Source of the DNA: Prevotellaceae bacterium
GTDB taxonomy: Bacteria; Bacteroidota; Bacteroidia; Bacteroidales; UBA932
Direction: 5' to 3'
Assembly: GCA_031257655.1 (NCBI GenBank)
Contig: JAIROF010000109.1
Coordinates: 1-10,226, forward strand
Length of the DNA stretch: 10,226 nt
A program made the translations under genes and the position numbers. Below are positions 1-7,700 of this stretch, piece by piece; the first letter of the stretch is position 1; the number at the start of each line of letters is the position of its first letter. The notes under the pieces are model-generated. The model was not told the DNA's origin. It did not search any database and worked only from the letters and a program-made list of their open reading frames with translations.

Positions 1-124
1 CCCCCGTATAGCGGCTGATAACCAGCGTATTGCGGCGAATTTTTGCATTTTCGGCGGCATTGGCGGCGTTTTCGGCGGCATCGGCGTTTGCCGCTTCCTC
101 CTGCGGCGTGCGGCGTGCGCCTTT
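1..124. other. GC-rich left edge with 21-base tandem repeat; unresolved coding
   Basis: This stretch holds an imperfect 21-base direct repeat at 47-67 and 68-88 (17 of 21 bases identical by hand count). It encodes Gly/Ile/Phe-rich sequence in the frame of the downstream HTCS and Ala/Asn/Glu-rich, helix-like sequence on the minus strand. The HTCS frame has no stop from base 2 onward, so part of this may be the true HTCS N-terminus. A minus-strand gene leaving the window to the left is equally possible: an ATG at 48-46 (minus) opens a frame that runs off the edge. I see no Bacteroidetes promoter here and cannot choose between these readings. Confidence 0.35.
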
Positions 125-3100
125 TTGTGGGGCGTATTTTTGTGGGGGCTTTTCTTTCCGCTGCCCGCGCAGGGCGAGGCCAGCTACGCCTTCCGTCGCT
201 TTGGCGTAGAGAGCGGGCTGCCGCAGAATACGGTATCCTGCATTTTTCAGGATCGGCAGGGCTTTATGTGGTTTGGCACGAAAGACGGGTTGAGCCGCTA
301 CGACGGTCACGCCTTCCGGAACTTCCGGCACGATGAGGAGGATAAGGGCAGCATAGGCAACAACTTTATCCGTAGCATCTTTCAGGGCGCAGGCGAGGAG
401 CTGTGGATAGGGACGGATATGGGCGTTTACCTCTACGATCCGGCCACGGAGCGCTTTTCCCGCTTCCATGCGCAAACGGCAGACGGCATCGCCATCGAAA
501 AGGAGGTGAACGATATCAAATCCGACCACGATGGGGACATTTGGTTTTCGGTCGACTGGCAGGGCGTATTCCGCTACAGGCCACGTGAGCAGTCGCTGAT
601 TTTTTACGAGGTGAACACGATAGTCAACGCGTGGAGCATTTGCGTAGACCGCGAAAATAACGTCTGGATAGGCACCCACGGCGGCGGGCTGAGCCGGTAC
701 GACCGGAAAACCGACCGCTTTGAGGTCGTTCGGCTGGGCGGGGCCGAGGGGAGCGACATCTACCGGCTTTTTCAGGACAGCTACAACAACCTGCTTATTG
801 GGACGGCAAACGGAGGCGTGAAAAAGCTCAACCTGGTCAACCGCCAAATTCAGCCGCTGCTCAAGTCCGAGGCGTACCGTCACCTCTTTGTGCGGGATAT
901 TATCCGCAAGTCCGATGGCGAGCTGTGGATAGGCACCGAATCCGGCGTTTACATCTACCATGCGCAGAGCGAGGCGGTAGAAAATCTGCGCCACGAGCAC
1001 TTCGACCCGTACTCGCTCTCCGATAACGCCGTTTACAGCCTGTACAAGGATCGCGAAGGGGGGCTTTGGGTAGGCACCTACTTTGGCGGCGTCAACTACT
1101 ACTCGCCGCAGCACACGCCCTTTGAGCGGCACTACGTGCAGAACCGCCCGAACACGATACGCGGCAAGCGCATCCGCGAGTTTCAGCAAGACCGCTACGG
1201 CGACCTCTGGATCGGGACGGAAGACGGCGGCCTGACCCGCTATAGCCCCCGCACGGGCGCCTACCGCAACTTTATGCCGGACGGAAGCAGCACCGGCATC
1301 TGCTACCACAACATCCACGGGCTGCTGGCCGACGGCGACAAGCTGTGGATAGGTACGTTTACGCACGGCCTGGACGTGCTCGACATCAAAACCCAAAAAG
1401 TAGTGCGCCACTACCAAAAAACGGACGACCCGAGCTCCCTGTGCGACAACAGCGTTTTTGCCATTTACCGCGACGACGCCGGCAACCTCTGGCTCGGCAC
1501 AATCTACGGGCTGGCGCTCTACCACCCCGATAGGGACAGCTTCACCAAAATCAAGTACACGGGCAATACCTTTATCTACGACATTTTTCAGTCTTACGAC
1601 GGCCTGCTGTGGTTTGCCTCCTTCAACAAGGGCCTCTTTCGCTACAACCCGCGCAACGACGAGTGGAAAATATTCCAGCACGACCCGGGCAACAGCGCGA
1701 GCTTGCCCCACGATAAGGTCGTATCCCTCTACGAGGACAGCCAAAAGCGCCTGTGGATTACCACCGAAGGTGGGGGCTTTTGCCGCTACAACCCTGCCGA
1801 CGAAACGTTCACCTCCTTTTCGTCCAAGGAGGGCTTGCCCAACGACGTGGTGTATAAAATGCTGGAGGACGCTCATGGCCGATTCTGGCTCACCACCAAC
1901 AAGGGCCTCTCCTGCTTCGACCCCGCCGGCGGCGCCGTTACCACCTACACGCTCACCGACGGTCTGCTGGGCAACCAGTTCAACTACAAGTCCGGCATCC
2001 GCACGCCCGACGGGAAGCTGTACTTCGGCTGCCTGAACGGCTTTATCGCCTTCGACCCCCTTACGTTCAGCGCAAACGACCATACGCCGCCGGTCGTCAT
2101 TACGGGCTTCCGGCTGTTCAACAAGCCGGCCGAGGCGGCGGGCGTATCCCTGCCTCAGCCGCCCCGTCCCTTTAGCGCAAAGGGAGCGCTGCATTTGCAG
2201 CACAACCAGTCCTCGTTCAGCATCGACTTTGCGGCGCTGAGCTACACGGCGCCCGAAAAAAACCGCTACGCCTACAAGCTGGAGGGCTTCGACAGGGAGT
2301 GGACGGAGCTCGCCGGCGCCAACAGCGTTACCTACACCAACATCCCTCCCGGAGAGTACGTTTTTTGCCTCAAAGGCTCCAACAGCGATGGCAAGTGGAG
2401 CGAAACCCCGGAAACCCGCACCATATTCATCCACCCGCCGTTTTACAAAACCCGCGCCGCCTACGCGGTCTACGCCATGCTCCTGTGCTGCTGCACGGCG
2501 CTGGCTATCCGCTCCTACAGCAAGCGGCAAAAACGGCGGAACAAAGGGCGGCTGGAGCTGCTCGAAAATGAAAAGAATAAGGAGCTCTACAACGCCAAAA
2601 TCACCTTCTTTACCAACATTGCCCACGAAATCCGCACGCCGCTGAGCCTGATAAAAGGGCCTGTAGAGCATATCCTTACGCACGAGCTGGACAGGGCGGA
2701 GCTGGCGGAAAACCTGAAGGTGGTGGAAAAAAATACCAACCGCCTGCTCAACCTGTCCAACCAGCTGCTGGACTTCCGCAAAATGGAGGCGAAGGGATTT
2801 CAGCTCAACTACATGCGCTCCGACGTAAAGCAGCTGATCAACGATGTGTACACCCGCTTTCAGCTCACCGCCCGGCAAAACAACCTGACGTTTGATTTGC
2901 AGCTGCCGCCGGGGTGCCTCTGGGCGGATGTAGACCGTGAGGCGGTAACCAAAATCATAAGCAACCTGTTTACCAACGCCATCAAGTACGCCCAGGCGCA
3001 CATCGAGCTGAGGCTGGAGAGCACGCCCGACAAGCAGCTCCGCCTTACGGTGTCGAACGACGGCCACCTGATACCGGAGGAGATGAAGGAGAAAATTTTT

Positions 3101-4117
3101 GAGCCGTTTTTTCGGATAGGCGACGAAAACAGCAGCAGCATCAAGCTGGGCGCGGGGCTTGGTCTTCCGCTGGCGCGGTCGCTGGCCGAGCTGCACCGGG
3201 GCAAGCTGTACCTGGAGGTGGCGCCCGGACAGCGCAACATCTTTGTCCTCCAGCTCCCCCTAACGCAAGATTCGGCGATTACGGTGCAGGAGGAAGCCGC
3301 CGACCCGGAGCCCGACGCCTTGCCGGACGAAGCCCTCCCGGTTGGCGCCCGCCCCACGGTGCTGATCGTGGAGGACGACCGCGAAATGAGGCATTTCCTC
3401 TACGGCAAGCTCAAGCCGGCGTACAACGTCCTCAAAGCGTCGAACGGGAAGGCTGCGCTGGAGCGCCTCCAAAAGGAAAGCGTGGACATTGTTGTTACCG
3501 ACGTCATGATGCCCGAAATGGACGGCCTGCAGCTGTGCGCCGAAATAAAGTCCAACGTGGACTTGAGCCACATTCCGGTGATCATGCTTACCGCCAAGGC
3601 CGATATAAAATCGCGCATCGAAGGCCTCGAGGCGGGCGCCGACGCTTACATGGACAAGCCTTTTTCGGTGGAGCATTTGCGGGCGCAGATATCCAACATC
3701 TTCGCCAACCGCAATAAGGTGAAGCAGGCGTTTATCAACTCCCCCGCCCAAAATACCGGCAGCATAGCCCTCACCAAGGCCGACGAAGTCTTTCTTGGGC
3801 GGGTAACCCAAATCATTGACAAAAACCTGTCGGATGTGGATTTCACGGTGGACTTGCTGGCCGACGAGCTGAACATGAGCCGATCGAGCCTGCACCGGAA
3901 AATAAAAGGCATATCCGAGCTCACGCCCAACGACTTTATTCAGCTGGTGCGCCTCAAGAAAGCCGCCGAGTTGCTGCGGGAAGGCTCCTACCGGATTAAC
4001 GAGATTTGCTTTCTGGTGGGCTTTGCCTCTTCGTCCTACTTCTCCAAGCGGTTCAAAAAGCAGTTTGGCGTGTCGCCCAAGGAGGTAAAGCCGGGAGACC
4101 ATAAGGATCAGCGCTGA
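125..4117 (+). CDS. Hybrid two-component system sensor/regulator (HTCS)
   Basis: One-protein signalling system that senses a ligand, usually an oligosaccharide, in the periplasm and activates transcription of a degradation locus. The domains run in the order expected for the family. A short hydrophobic signal is followed by fourteen Reg_prop motifs of the WIGT..GL..Y type (residues about 45-645), enough for two seven-bladed propellers. A Y_Y_Y domain (about 662-773) and one membrane helix (about 778-797) come next. The HisKA domain has phosphoacceptor H834 in HEIRTPL, and the HATPase has N951 and a GAGLGLPLA glycine box. The receiver has acidic D1084/D1085, phosphoacceptor D1126, T1156 and K1178. 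An AraC-type helix-turn-helix ends the protein (about 1236-1322). All key residues are present and 1330 residues is a normal length, so it should be functional. The start is weak: TTG at 125 gives a signal peptide without a basic n-region, whereas CTG at 101 would add two arginines. No in-frame ATG or GTG lies nearby. It converges with the downstream enzyme gene. Confidence 0.95.
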   Translation: MWGVFLWGLFFPLPAQGEASYAFRRFGVESGLPQNTVSCIFQDRQGFMWFGTKDGLSRYDGHAFRNFRHDEEDKGSIGNNFIRSIFQGAGEELWIGTDMGVYLYDPATERFSRFHAQTADGIAIEKEVNDIKSDHDGDIWFSVDWQGVFRYRPREQSLIFYEVNTIVNAWSICVDRENNVWIGTHGGGLSRYDRKTDRFEVVRLGGAEGSDIYRLFQDSYNNLLIGTANGGVKKLNLVNRQIQPLLKSEAYRHLFVRDIIRKSDGELWIGTESGVYIYHAQSEAVENLRHEHFDPYSLSDNAVYSLYKDREGGLWVGTYFGGVNYYSPQHTPFERHYVQNRPNTIRGKRIREFQQDRYGDLWIGTEDGGLTRYSPRTGAYRNFMPDGSSTGICYHNIHGLLADGDKLWIGTFTHGLDVLDIKTQKVVRHYQKTDDPSSLCDNSVFAIYRDDAGNLWLGTIYGLALYHPDRDSFTKIKYTGNTFIYDIFQSYDGLLWFASFNKGLFRYNPRNDEWKIFQHDPGNSASLPHDKVVSLYEDSQKRLWITTEGGGFCRYNPADETFTSFSSKEGLPNDVVYKMLEDAHGRFWLTTNKGLSCFDPAGGAVTTYTLTDGLLGNQFNYKSGIRTPDGKLYFGCLNGFIAFDPLTFSANDHTPPVVITGFRLFNKPAEAAGVSLPQPPRPFSAKGALHLQHNQSSFSIDFAALSYTAPEKNRYAYKLEGFDREWTELAGANSVTYTNIPPGEYVFCLKGSNSDGKWSETPETRTIFIHPPFYKTRAAYAVYAMLLCCCTALAIRSYSKRQKRRNKGRLELLENEKNKELYNAKITFFTNIAHEIRTPLSLIKGPVEHILTHELDRAELAENLKVVEKNTNRLLNLSNQLLDFRKMEAKGFQLNYMRSDVKQLINDVYTRFQLTARQNNLTFDLQLPPGCLWADVDREAVTKIISNLFTNAIKYAQAHIELRLESTPDKQLRLTVSNDGHLIPEEMKEKIFEPFFRIGDENSSSIKLGAGLGLPLARSLAELHRGKLYLEVAPGQRNIFVLQLPLTQDSAITVQEEAADPEPDALPDEALPVGARPTVLIVEDDREMRHFLYGKLKPAYNVLKASNGKAALERLQKESVDIVVTDVMMPEMDGLQLCAEIKSNVDLSHIPVIMLTAKADIKSRIEGLEAGADAYMDKPFSVEHLRAQISNIFANRNKVKQAFINSPAQNTGSIALTKADEVFLGRVTQIIDKNLSDVDFTVDLLADELNMSRSSLHRKIKGISELTPNDFIQLVRLKKAAELLREGSYRINEICFLVGFASSSYFSKRFKKQFGVSPKEVKPGDHKDQR

Positions 4118-4245
4118 AGGCGGCAGCGGTAAATCCCCCGCAGCCTCGCCTTTGCCGGGCTGCGCTCTCCGCCGATGGGCGCTCCGACAGGCCTGCGCAG
4201 CAGCGCGCACCCTCCGCCCCTTCTGCACGCGGGCGCAGCCATTCG
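4118..4245. terminator. Convergent intergenic spacer with inverted repeats, possible bidirectional terminator
   Basis: The spacer lies between two converging genes, so both need an end signal here. GGCTGCGC at 4158-4165 is the exact inverse of GCGCAGCC at 4233-4240, and its first five bases can instead pair with CAGCC at 4141-4145. A smaller TGCGC/GCGCA hairpin starts at 4194. None is followed by a T-run, so this is not a classical intrinsic terminator. The role is inferred mainly from position. Confidence 0.25.
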
Positions 4246-6675
4246 CTACTGCGGGGCAGCGGAGGCGTCTTCGCTCAGCAGCTTGATGAAGAACCCGCCG
4301 ACCACCGAGCGCGCCTGAAATCCCCGCTGGCTGGGGCGGTCGGTGAAGTACCAGTCGGTGAGCGGCACGCGGTCGGGGGTGGCGCTGGCAAAGGCGTGCA
4401 GCGGGCGGATGAGCTGCTCAAAGGTTTCCCGGTCGTTGGCCATCGTAGCCGTCCAAACAATCCAGTCGGCTTTTGTGTAGGTTTCCCGGTTGTCCAGCGG
4501 CAGGCCGTAGGGATTTTGCCTGGTCAGGTAGTAGGCGATTTCCTTTTGCGCCACCTCGCTTGGGAAGATGTTCAGCTTTAGCAGCTTATTCCACACTAAG
4601 TTGTACTTTTGGCTCCAGGTGTTCGGCTTGTCGAAGGTGAGGCGGTAGTGGTCTCCGTCGTCGGCCATTTTGAGCCACTCCCGCGCCATGTCTTTGGCCT
4701 TTTGGGTGTAGGCTTGTGCTACGTCCTGCTTGCCCAGCATGTCGGCCAATCGTGCGTAGGCGGCAATGCCGAGGATGGCTTTGATCGAGAGGTTGGCGTT
4801 GTGGGCAAAGTGCCCGGCAAAGTCGTCGGTGCAGAGCTGGTTTTCTGGGTCGAGGCCGTTTTCTACCAGGTAGTCCGTCCAGGTGGTGAGCACGTCCCAG
4901 TGCTTTTCGGCGTACTTTGCGTTGCCCTCCCTGTCGGCAATGGCTGCCGTGATGATGAGCATGTTTCCGCTTTCCTCGATGGGCATGTCTCCGCCGTAGG
5001 TTTGGCCGTTGGCTATGGGGTAGGTGCCAACGTCGTGTGCGGCAAATGGTTTTGTCCACCGTCCGCTTTCGCTGTAGTAAAAGATGTGGTTGAGCAGCCC
5101 CTTGCACAGCTCCGGGTTGTAGAGCAGGAATAGGGGTGCGGAGGGGTAGGTTATGTCCACCGTGCCGATGGATCCGTTGCTGAAGTTTTCTTTTGAGAGG
5201 AATAGCAGGTCGCCGTTGGGCGCCTCCACGAGCTTATGCGCGGCAATGGCCTGCCGGTAGGCCAGCGCGCAGAGTTCGGCGTAAGCTTTGCCGCCGGCCG
5301 CCGTGGCGCTCCGCATCAGCTCCGCATCGAAGCGGTTGCACGCGGCTATGACGTTGGCATACTCGCTGTGCGCTTTCCGGAATTGTGAAGCGATATCCTC
5401 CTTTCCCGAGCGGTTCCAGTAGGGTCGCAGGTTTTGGCCAAAGTATTGGATGGCGTACAGGTCGTCGTACCCGACCATGATTTTGTCGGAGGCTTGCCTG
5501 GCTGCTGGGAATCGTTTTTCCAGCTTCAGGGAGGAGAGGGGGCTGTCGGGCTCCTTTTGGGCCGTAGCCAACCAGCCCTTTTGGGCGGCTAAGTAGAAGT
5601 ACCCCCAGTCGATGCGGAGGTCGTCGCCCTTTTTTGCCAGGATGTCCTGCTCTTTAGTTCCGGTTTTGAGGAAGACGAGGCCGTCCTGCTCAAAGCCGTC
5701 GCAGCCGGTTTGCTGGTATGGCGTGTTGGTAGCCCACTGCGAAGAGGCTTCAAACGACAGCGCTACGTCGTGGGGCTTCCCGTCGTTGGAGGTGATGCTG
5801 CAGGAGATGTAGCAGACCGGTCGGGCCAGCAAATCCAGCTGGTTCATCAGCAGGGGCGATGTGAAGGTCAGCGTGAGGTCGACCTTTCCGCAGGTAAACG
5901 TGTATCGCGTTTGCGTAGCCTGCACATCCACCGATTGCTGGGTGGCGGTTTGCGCGTAGCGTATGCTGTTTTCCTTTTCTGCGTACAGCCCAAAGTCGAG
6001 CAGCCCGTTGGCTACGGGGTTGCTGCAGCGGGCGGCAATGAGGTTTTTCCCCTCCTGCAGCAGCGCGGCTACGTCTTCGGGGAGCGGTAGCAGCTTGTTT
6101 TTGTTGCAGCAGGGCGCTTCCAGAATTTTCTTTCCGTTGATGTAAAATTCGGCGTCGTCGTCGTTGGAGTACGCTAAGTAGATGTTTTTTCCGGCTGTGG
6201 AGGGGATGTTCACCCACCGGCGCACCCATATTTCCTGGCCTTGCCAATCGGTTTTGGCCGCAGGCTCCCTGTAGGTGGAGATGGTGCCAAATGCCCCGCT
6301 GCCGGTTTTCCACTGGTCGTCGTTAAAGCCGGCGCTCATCCAGCTGCCGGAGGGCTTGGCGGTGGTGTACCTTCCTGTCCAGGGCTGCTGCTCCGAGCAG
6401 GGAGCAATCGGCTTCAGCACGGGCTGCTCTTTTCCCAGAAAGCGAAACGCCACTCCGTCTACCTCAGCCACGCCGACCAGCGGAAAGTCTTTGCCCGTCC
6501 AGTGTTTGACCGGGCTGTCGTAGAGGTTGTCGGTAAACGACCAGCCGGAGGTGTAGGGGTCGATGGTAATTAGCGGAAAGGCGGGGGCGCGCAGGGTGTT
6601 TGCAATGCGCTCCGTTTCGGAGAGCTGGCAGGCGGCAAAAAGCGCCGCAAAGGGGAGCAGGATAATTTTTTTCAT
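4246..6675 (-). CDS. Exported lipoprotein, DUF4965/DUF1793 'glutaminase' family
   Basis: 809-residue protein of the family annotated as glutaminase from the fungal enzyme GtaA. Residues 1-16 form a lipoprotein signal peptide ending LFAAC, with C16 as the predicted lipidated residue, so it should be anchored in a membrane facing the periplasm or the outside. An N-terminal DUF4964-like part (about 25-95) is followed by a beta-sandwich resembling sugar-binding or GH2-type sandwich domains (about 100-235, containing NDDDAEFYINGKK). Then come DUF5127 (about 240-460), DUF4965 (about 465-640, with GGDMPIEESGNM at 561-572 and CTDDFAGHFAHNANLS at 615-630) and DUF1793 (about 640-800). The length and motif set are complete. 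The ATG at 6675-6673 is followed at once by the Lys-Lys signal peptide, which fixes the start. No clear promoter was found upstream. Family placement is firm, but the substrate is not: the mainly helical C-terminal half recalls six-hairpin glycosidases, so a glycan-linked substrate is possible. Confidence 0.88.
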   Translation of the reverse strand: MKKIILLPFAALFAACQLSETERIANTLRAPAFPLITIDPYTSGWSFTDNLYDSPVKHWTGKDFPLVGVAEVDGVAFRFLGKEQPVLKPIAPCSEQQPWTGRYTTAKPSGSWMSAGFNDDQWKTGSGAFGTISTYREPAAKTDWQGQEIWVRRWVNIPSTAGKNIYLAYSNDDDAEFYINGKKILEAPCCNKNKLLPLPEDVAALLQEGKNLIAARCSNPVANGLLDFGLYAEKENSIRYAQTATQQSVDVQATQTRYTFTCGKVDLTLTFTSPLLMNQLDLLARPVCYISCSITSNDGKPHDVALSFEASSQWATNTPYQQTGCDGFEQDGLVFLKTGTKEQDILAKKGDDLRIDWGYFYLAAQKGWLATAQKEPDSPLSSLKLEKRFPAARQASDKIMVGYDDLYAIQYFGQNLRPYWNRSGKEDIASQFRKAHSEYANVIAACNRFDAELMRSATAAGGKAYAELCALAYRQAIAAHKLVEAPNGDLLFLSKENFSNGSIGTVDITYPSAPLFLLYNPELCKGLLNHIFYYSESGRWTKPFAAHDVGTYPIANGQTYGGDMPIEESGNMLIITAAIADREGNAKYAEKHWDVLTTWTDYLVENGLDPENQLCTDDFAGHFAHNANLSIKAILGIAAYARLADMLGKQDVAQAYTQKAKDMAREWLKMADDGDHYRLTFDKPNTWSQKYNLVWNKLLKLNIFPSEVAQKEIAYYLTRQNPYGLPLDNRETYTKADWIVWTATMANDRETFEQLIRPLHAFASATPDRVPLTDWYFTDRPSQRGFQARSVVGGFFIKLLSEDASAAPQ

Positions 6676-6906
6676 GATGCAGGCTGTTTGCGGAACCTAT
6701 AGAACCCCAAGCTCTGCGCTACGCGCCATCGGCGAATTGCTCATTTGCTGCGCTCATTTGCTGCGCTCATTTACTTCAGCAAGCTCCGCTTTTGCCTCAG
6801 CCGCAAGCCTTGATTTGTAGGTTTTTGGAGGTCTCCTTTAGTGAATTTTTAGCGTTGTTGTTTTATGGTGTTGTCATTTTGTTGTTTTGTTGCTGTAAAA
6901 GGGAGG
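6676..6906. other. Intergenic spacer: direct repeats and T/G-rich tract
   Basis: Non-coding gap between the lipoprotein enzyme gene and the PIN toxin gene, both on the minus strand. It holds a 13-base direct repeat (listed separately) and a T/G-rich tract at about 6846-6895 on the plus strand (C/A-rich in the transcribed sense). Read on the minus strand, 6840-6761 gives a stop-bounded frame of about 26 codons, rich in Ala, Glu and Lys and ending AEVNERSK, with no start codon. It may be a gene relic or chance. I see no TAnnTTTG promoter for the enzyme gene. Confidence 0.5.
6741..6779. repeat. 13-base direct repeat, two perfect copies plus one degenerate
   Basis: TCATTTGCTGCGC occurs perfectly at 6741-6753 and 6754-6766. 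A third unit at 6767-6779 keeps only the TCATTT start and a CTTCAG tail. The array lies 66 bases upstream of the lipoprotein enzyme start. It could be a regulator-binding array, a slippage product, or part of a decayed reading frame; nothing in the sequence decides. Confidence 0.6.
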
Positions 6907-7326
6907 CTACCGGTCGTTGAAGTAGAAATGCAGGCTTTGGTCGCCGTATTGCTCAAACTTCCGGTCGGAGCTGATTAAAATCATTCGCTCTGCGATGGCT
7001 TGCGAAATGATGATGTGGTCATTGGGGTCGTTGTGCTCCTTTGGGGTGGACAGCTTGGCGTAGGTGAAAAGGTGCTCCCACTTGACGGGCAGCAGCTCGA
7101 AGTTTGCCGATTTGATGTCCGTCACGATGTCTTCGGTTCTTTTCCATCTACTCCTCTTTAGCTTTCCGCTGTTGTACAAGTGAATGATTTCTTTTACGGA
7201 GGTTGCGCTCACGTAAAATATATTATTGTAATCATCCAGTATATTTTGTACTTCCCGCATCAAATCTTTCCGGTCGGAAAAGGAGAATAGCACGATGTTG
7301 GTGTCTAAAAGGTAGCGGCGGCCCAT
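6907..7326 (-). CDS. PIN-domain (VapC-like) ribonuclease toxin
   Basis: 139-residue single-domain PIN protein, the usual size for a VapC toxin and closest in appearance to the Sll0205-like branch. These enzymes are Mg-dependent ribonucleases that cut tRNA or rRNA and stop translation. The acidic metal-binding residues are all present: D8 in YLLDTN, E46 in SVKEII, D100/D103 in HNDPNDHIIISQA, and D121 in ISSDRKF. The toxin should therefore be active. The ATG at 7326-7324 lies 6 bases after the antitoxin stop, so the two genes are probably co-transcribed and translationally coupled. The gene is visibly more AT-rich than the flanking enzyme genes (for example around 7211-7250), which suggests separate acquisition. 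The RNA target cannot be read from the sequence. Confidence 0.92.
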   Translation of the reverse strand: MGRRYLLDTNIVLFSFSDRKDLMREVQNILDDYNNIFYVSATSVKEIIHLYNSGKLKRSRWKRTEDIVTDIKSANFELLPVKWEHLFTYAKLSTPKEHNDPNDHIIISQAIAERMILISSDRKFEQYGDQSLHFYFNDR

Positions 7327-7332
7327 AGCGGT

Positions 7333-7578
7333 TTATTTTAATACGGCTCGCATGTCCAATATCTCTCCTTCAAAAAAGTCGGGATACTTTTTTCTCAACA
7401 TCTCCGTTCTTCCCGGTCGTGTGGGTTGCTCCGGGAGGCTTTTGAGGTACTCGTCGAGCGGTATTTTCACGCCTTTTGTGATGTACCAACCTCTGGGTTC
7501 TCTTCTTTTTCTTTTGGCTTTTGCCGGTGCAGCGGGCTTGTCTTCGACGATTGCTGCGGCTGCTGTTTTTGCTTCCAT
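7333..7578 (-). CDS. Putative antitoxin A, partner of the intact PIN toxin
   Basis: 81-residue protein directly upstream of the toxin, in the usual antitoxin-first order. The Ala-rich N-terminus (residues 3-21) leads into a basic patch KAKRKRREPRGWY (20-32), a plausible DNA contact. A Pro-rich, charged middle follows, then LRKKYPDFFEGEILDMRAVLK (61-81) as the likely toxin-binding tail. It is not a recognisable ribbon-helix-helix, AbrB, Phd or DUF2281 antitoxin, so the role rests on position, size and duplication with its promoter. The start is ATG 7578-7576. An upstream in-frame TTG at 7611 falls inside the promoter -7 box and so cannot be transcribed from it. The leader is then about 25 bases, without a clear Shine-Dalgarno, as is common in Bacteroidetes. 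Confidence 0.75.
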   Translation of the reverse strand: MEAKTAAAAIVEDKPAAPAKAKRKRREPRGWYITKGVKIPLDEYLKSLPEQPTRPGRTEMLRKKYPDFFEGEILDMRAVLK

Positions 7579-7608
7579 AATGCTGCTGTTTTTGTTTAAG
7601 GTATGCTG

Positions 7609-7639
7609 CAAAAGTACATGAAAAGCTTGGGTTTCCCAA
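7609..7639 (-). promoter_or_regulatory. Bacteroidetes-type promoter of antitoxin A/PIN operon
   Basis: On the minus strand TACTTTTG (7616-7609) matches the TAnnTTTG -7 consensus exactly. A TTG at 7639-7637 lies 20 bases upstream, where the -33 element belongs. Transcription should begin at about 7601-7605, roughly 25 bases before the antitoxin ATG. An A-tract/T-tract at 7652-7664 lies just upstream and might act as an UP-like element. Confidence 0.75.
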
Positions 7640-7647
7640 GCACGTGC
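7625..7647. promoter_or_regulatory. Candidate operator: two adjoining palindromes over the -33 box (copy A)
   Basis: GCTTGGG-TTT-CCCAAGC (7625-7641) has perfect 7-base arms, and the palindrome GCACGTGC (7640-7647) overlaps its end. The first palindrome covers the -33 TTG, so a dimeric repressor bound here would block RNA polymerase. Autorepression by the antitoxin or toxin-antitoxin complex is the usual arrangement, but the binding protein here is inferred. Confidence 0.6.
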
Positions 7648-7664
7648 AGTGAAAAAAAGTTTTT

Positions 7665-7694
7665 CTACAAGAGGAAAAGGTAGCGGCGGCTCAT
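7665..7694 (-). pseudogene. Nine-codon relic of a second PIN toxin gene
   Basis: An ATG at 7694-7692, 6 bases after the stop of antitoxin B, starts the peptide MSRRYLFLL and then TAG. The intact toxin starts MGRRYLLDT, so the first codons are shared except Gly2 to Ser. Homology ends after Leu6, where the sequence passes into the upstream flank of unit A. The catalytic residues are absent, so this copy has no activity. It marks the downstream junction of the duplication. Confidence 0.8.
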
Positions 7695-7700
7695 AGCGGT

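Larger units (their letters stand above)
7307..7669. repeat. Tandem duplication, unit A (promoter, antitoxin, toxin start)
   Basis: Unit A aligns with unit B (7675-8035) at a constant offset of 368 bases through promoter, operator, antitoxin and the first codons of the toxin. By hand count there are 13 substitutions over about 343 aligned bases, about 96% identity, plus small run-length differences in the A/T tract at the upstream end. Unit A is continuous with the full-length toxin gene. Confidence 0.92.

Noticed and set aside
135..142. TATTTTTG match to the TAnnTTTG -7 consensus on the plus strand
   Set aside because: There is no TTG at the required spacing upstream, and it lies inside the sequence encoding the HTCS signal peptide.
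3260..4228. 322-codon open frame on the minus strand inside the HTCS gene
   Set aside because: It lies antisense to the kinase, receiver and helix-turn-helix domains, which are fully conserved in motif; its sequence shows no domain and reflects high GC content.
7579..7611. Longer antitoxin A (92 residues) starting at TTG 7611, with the equivalent in copy B at 7979
   Set aside because: The TTG lies inside the -7 promoter box, upstream of the expected transcript start, and an ATG follows 33 bases later.
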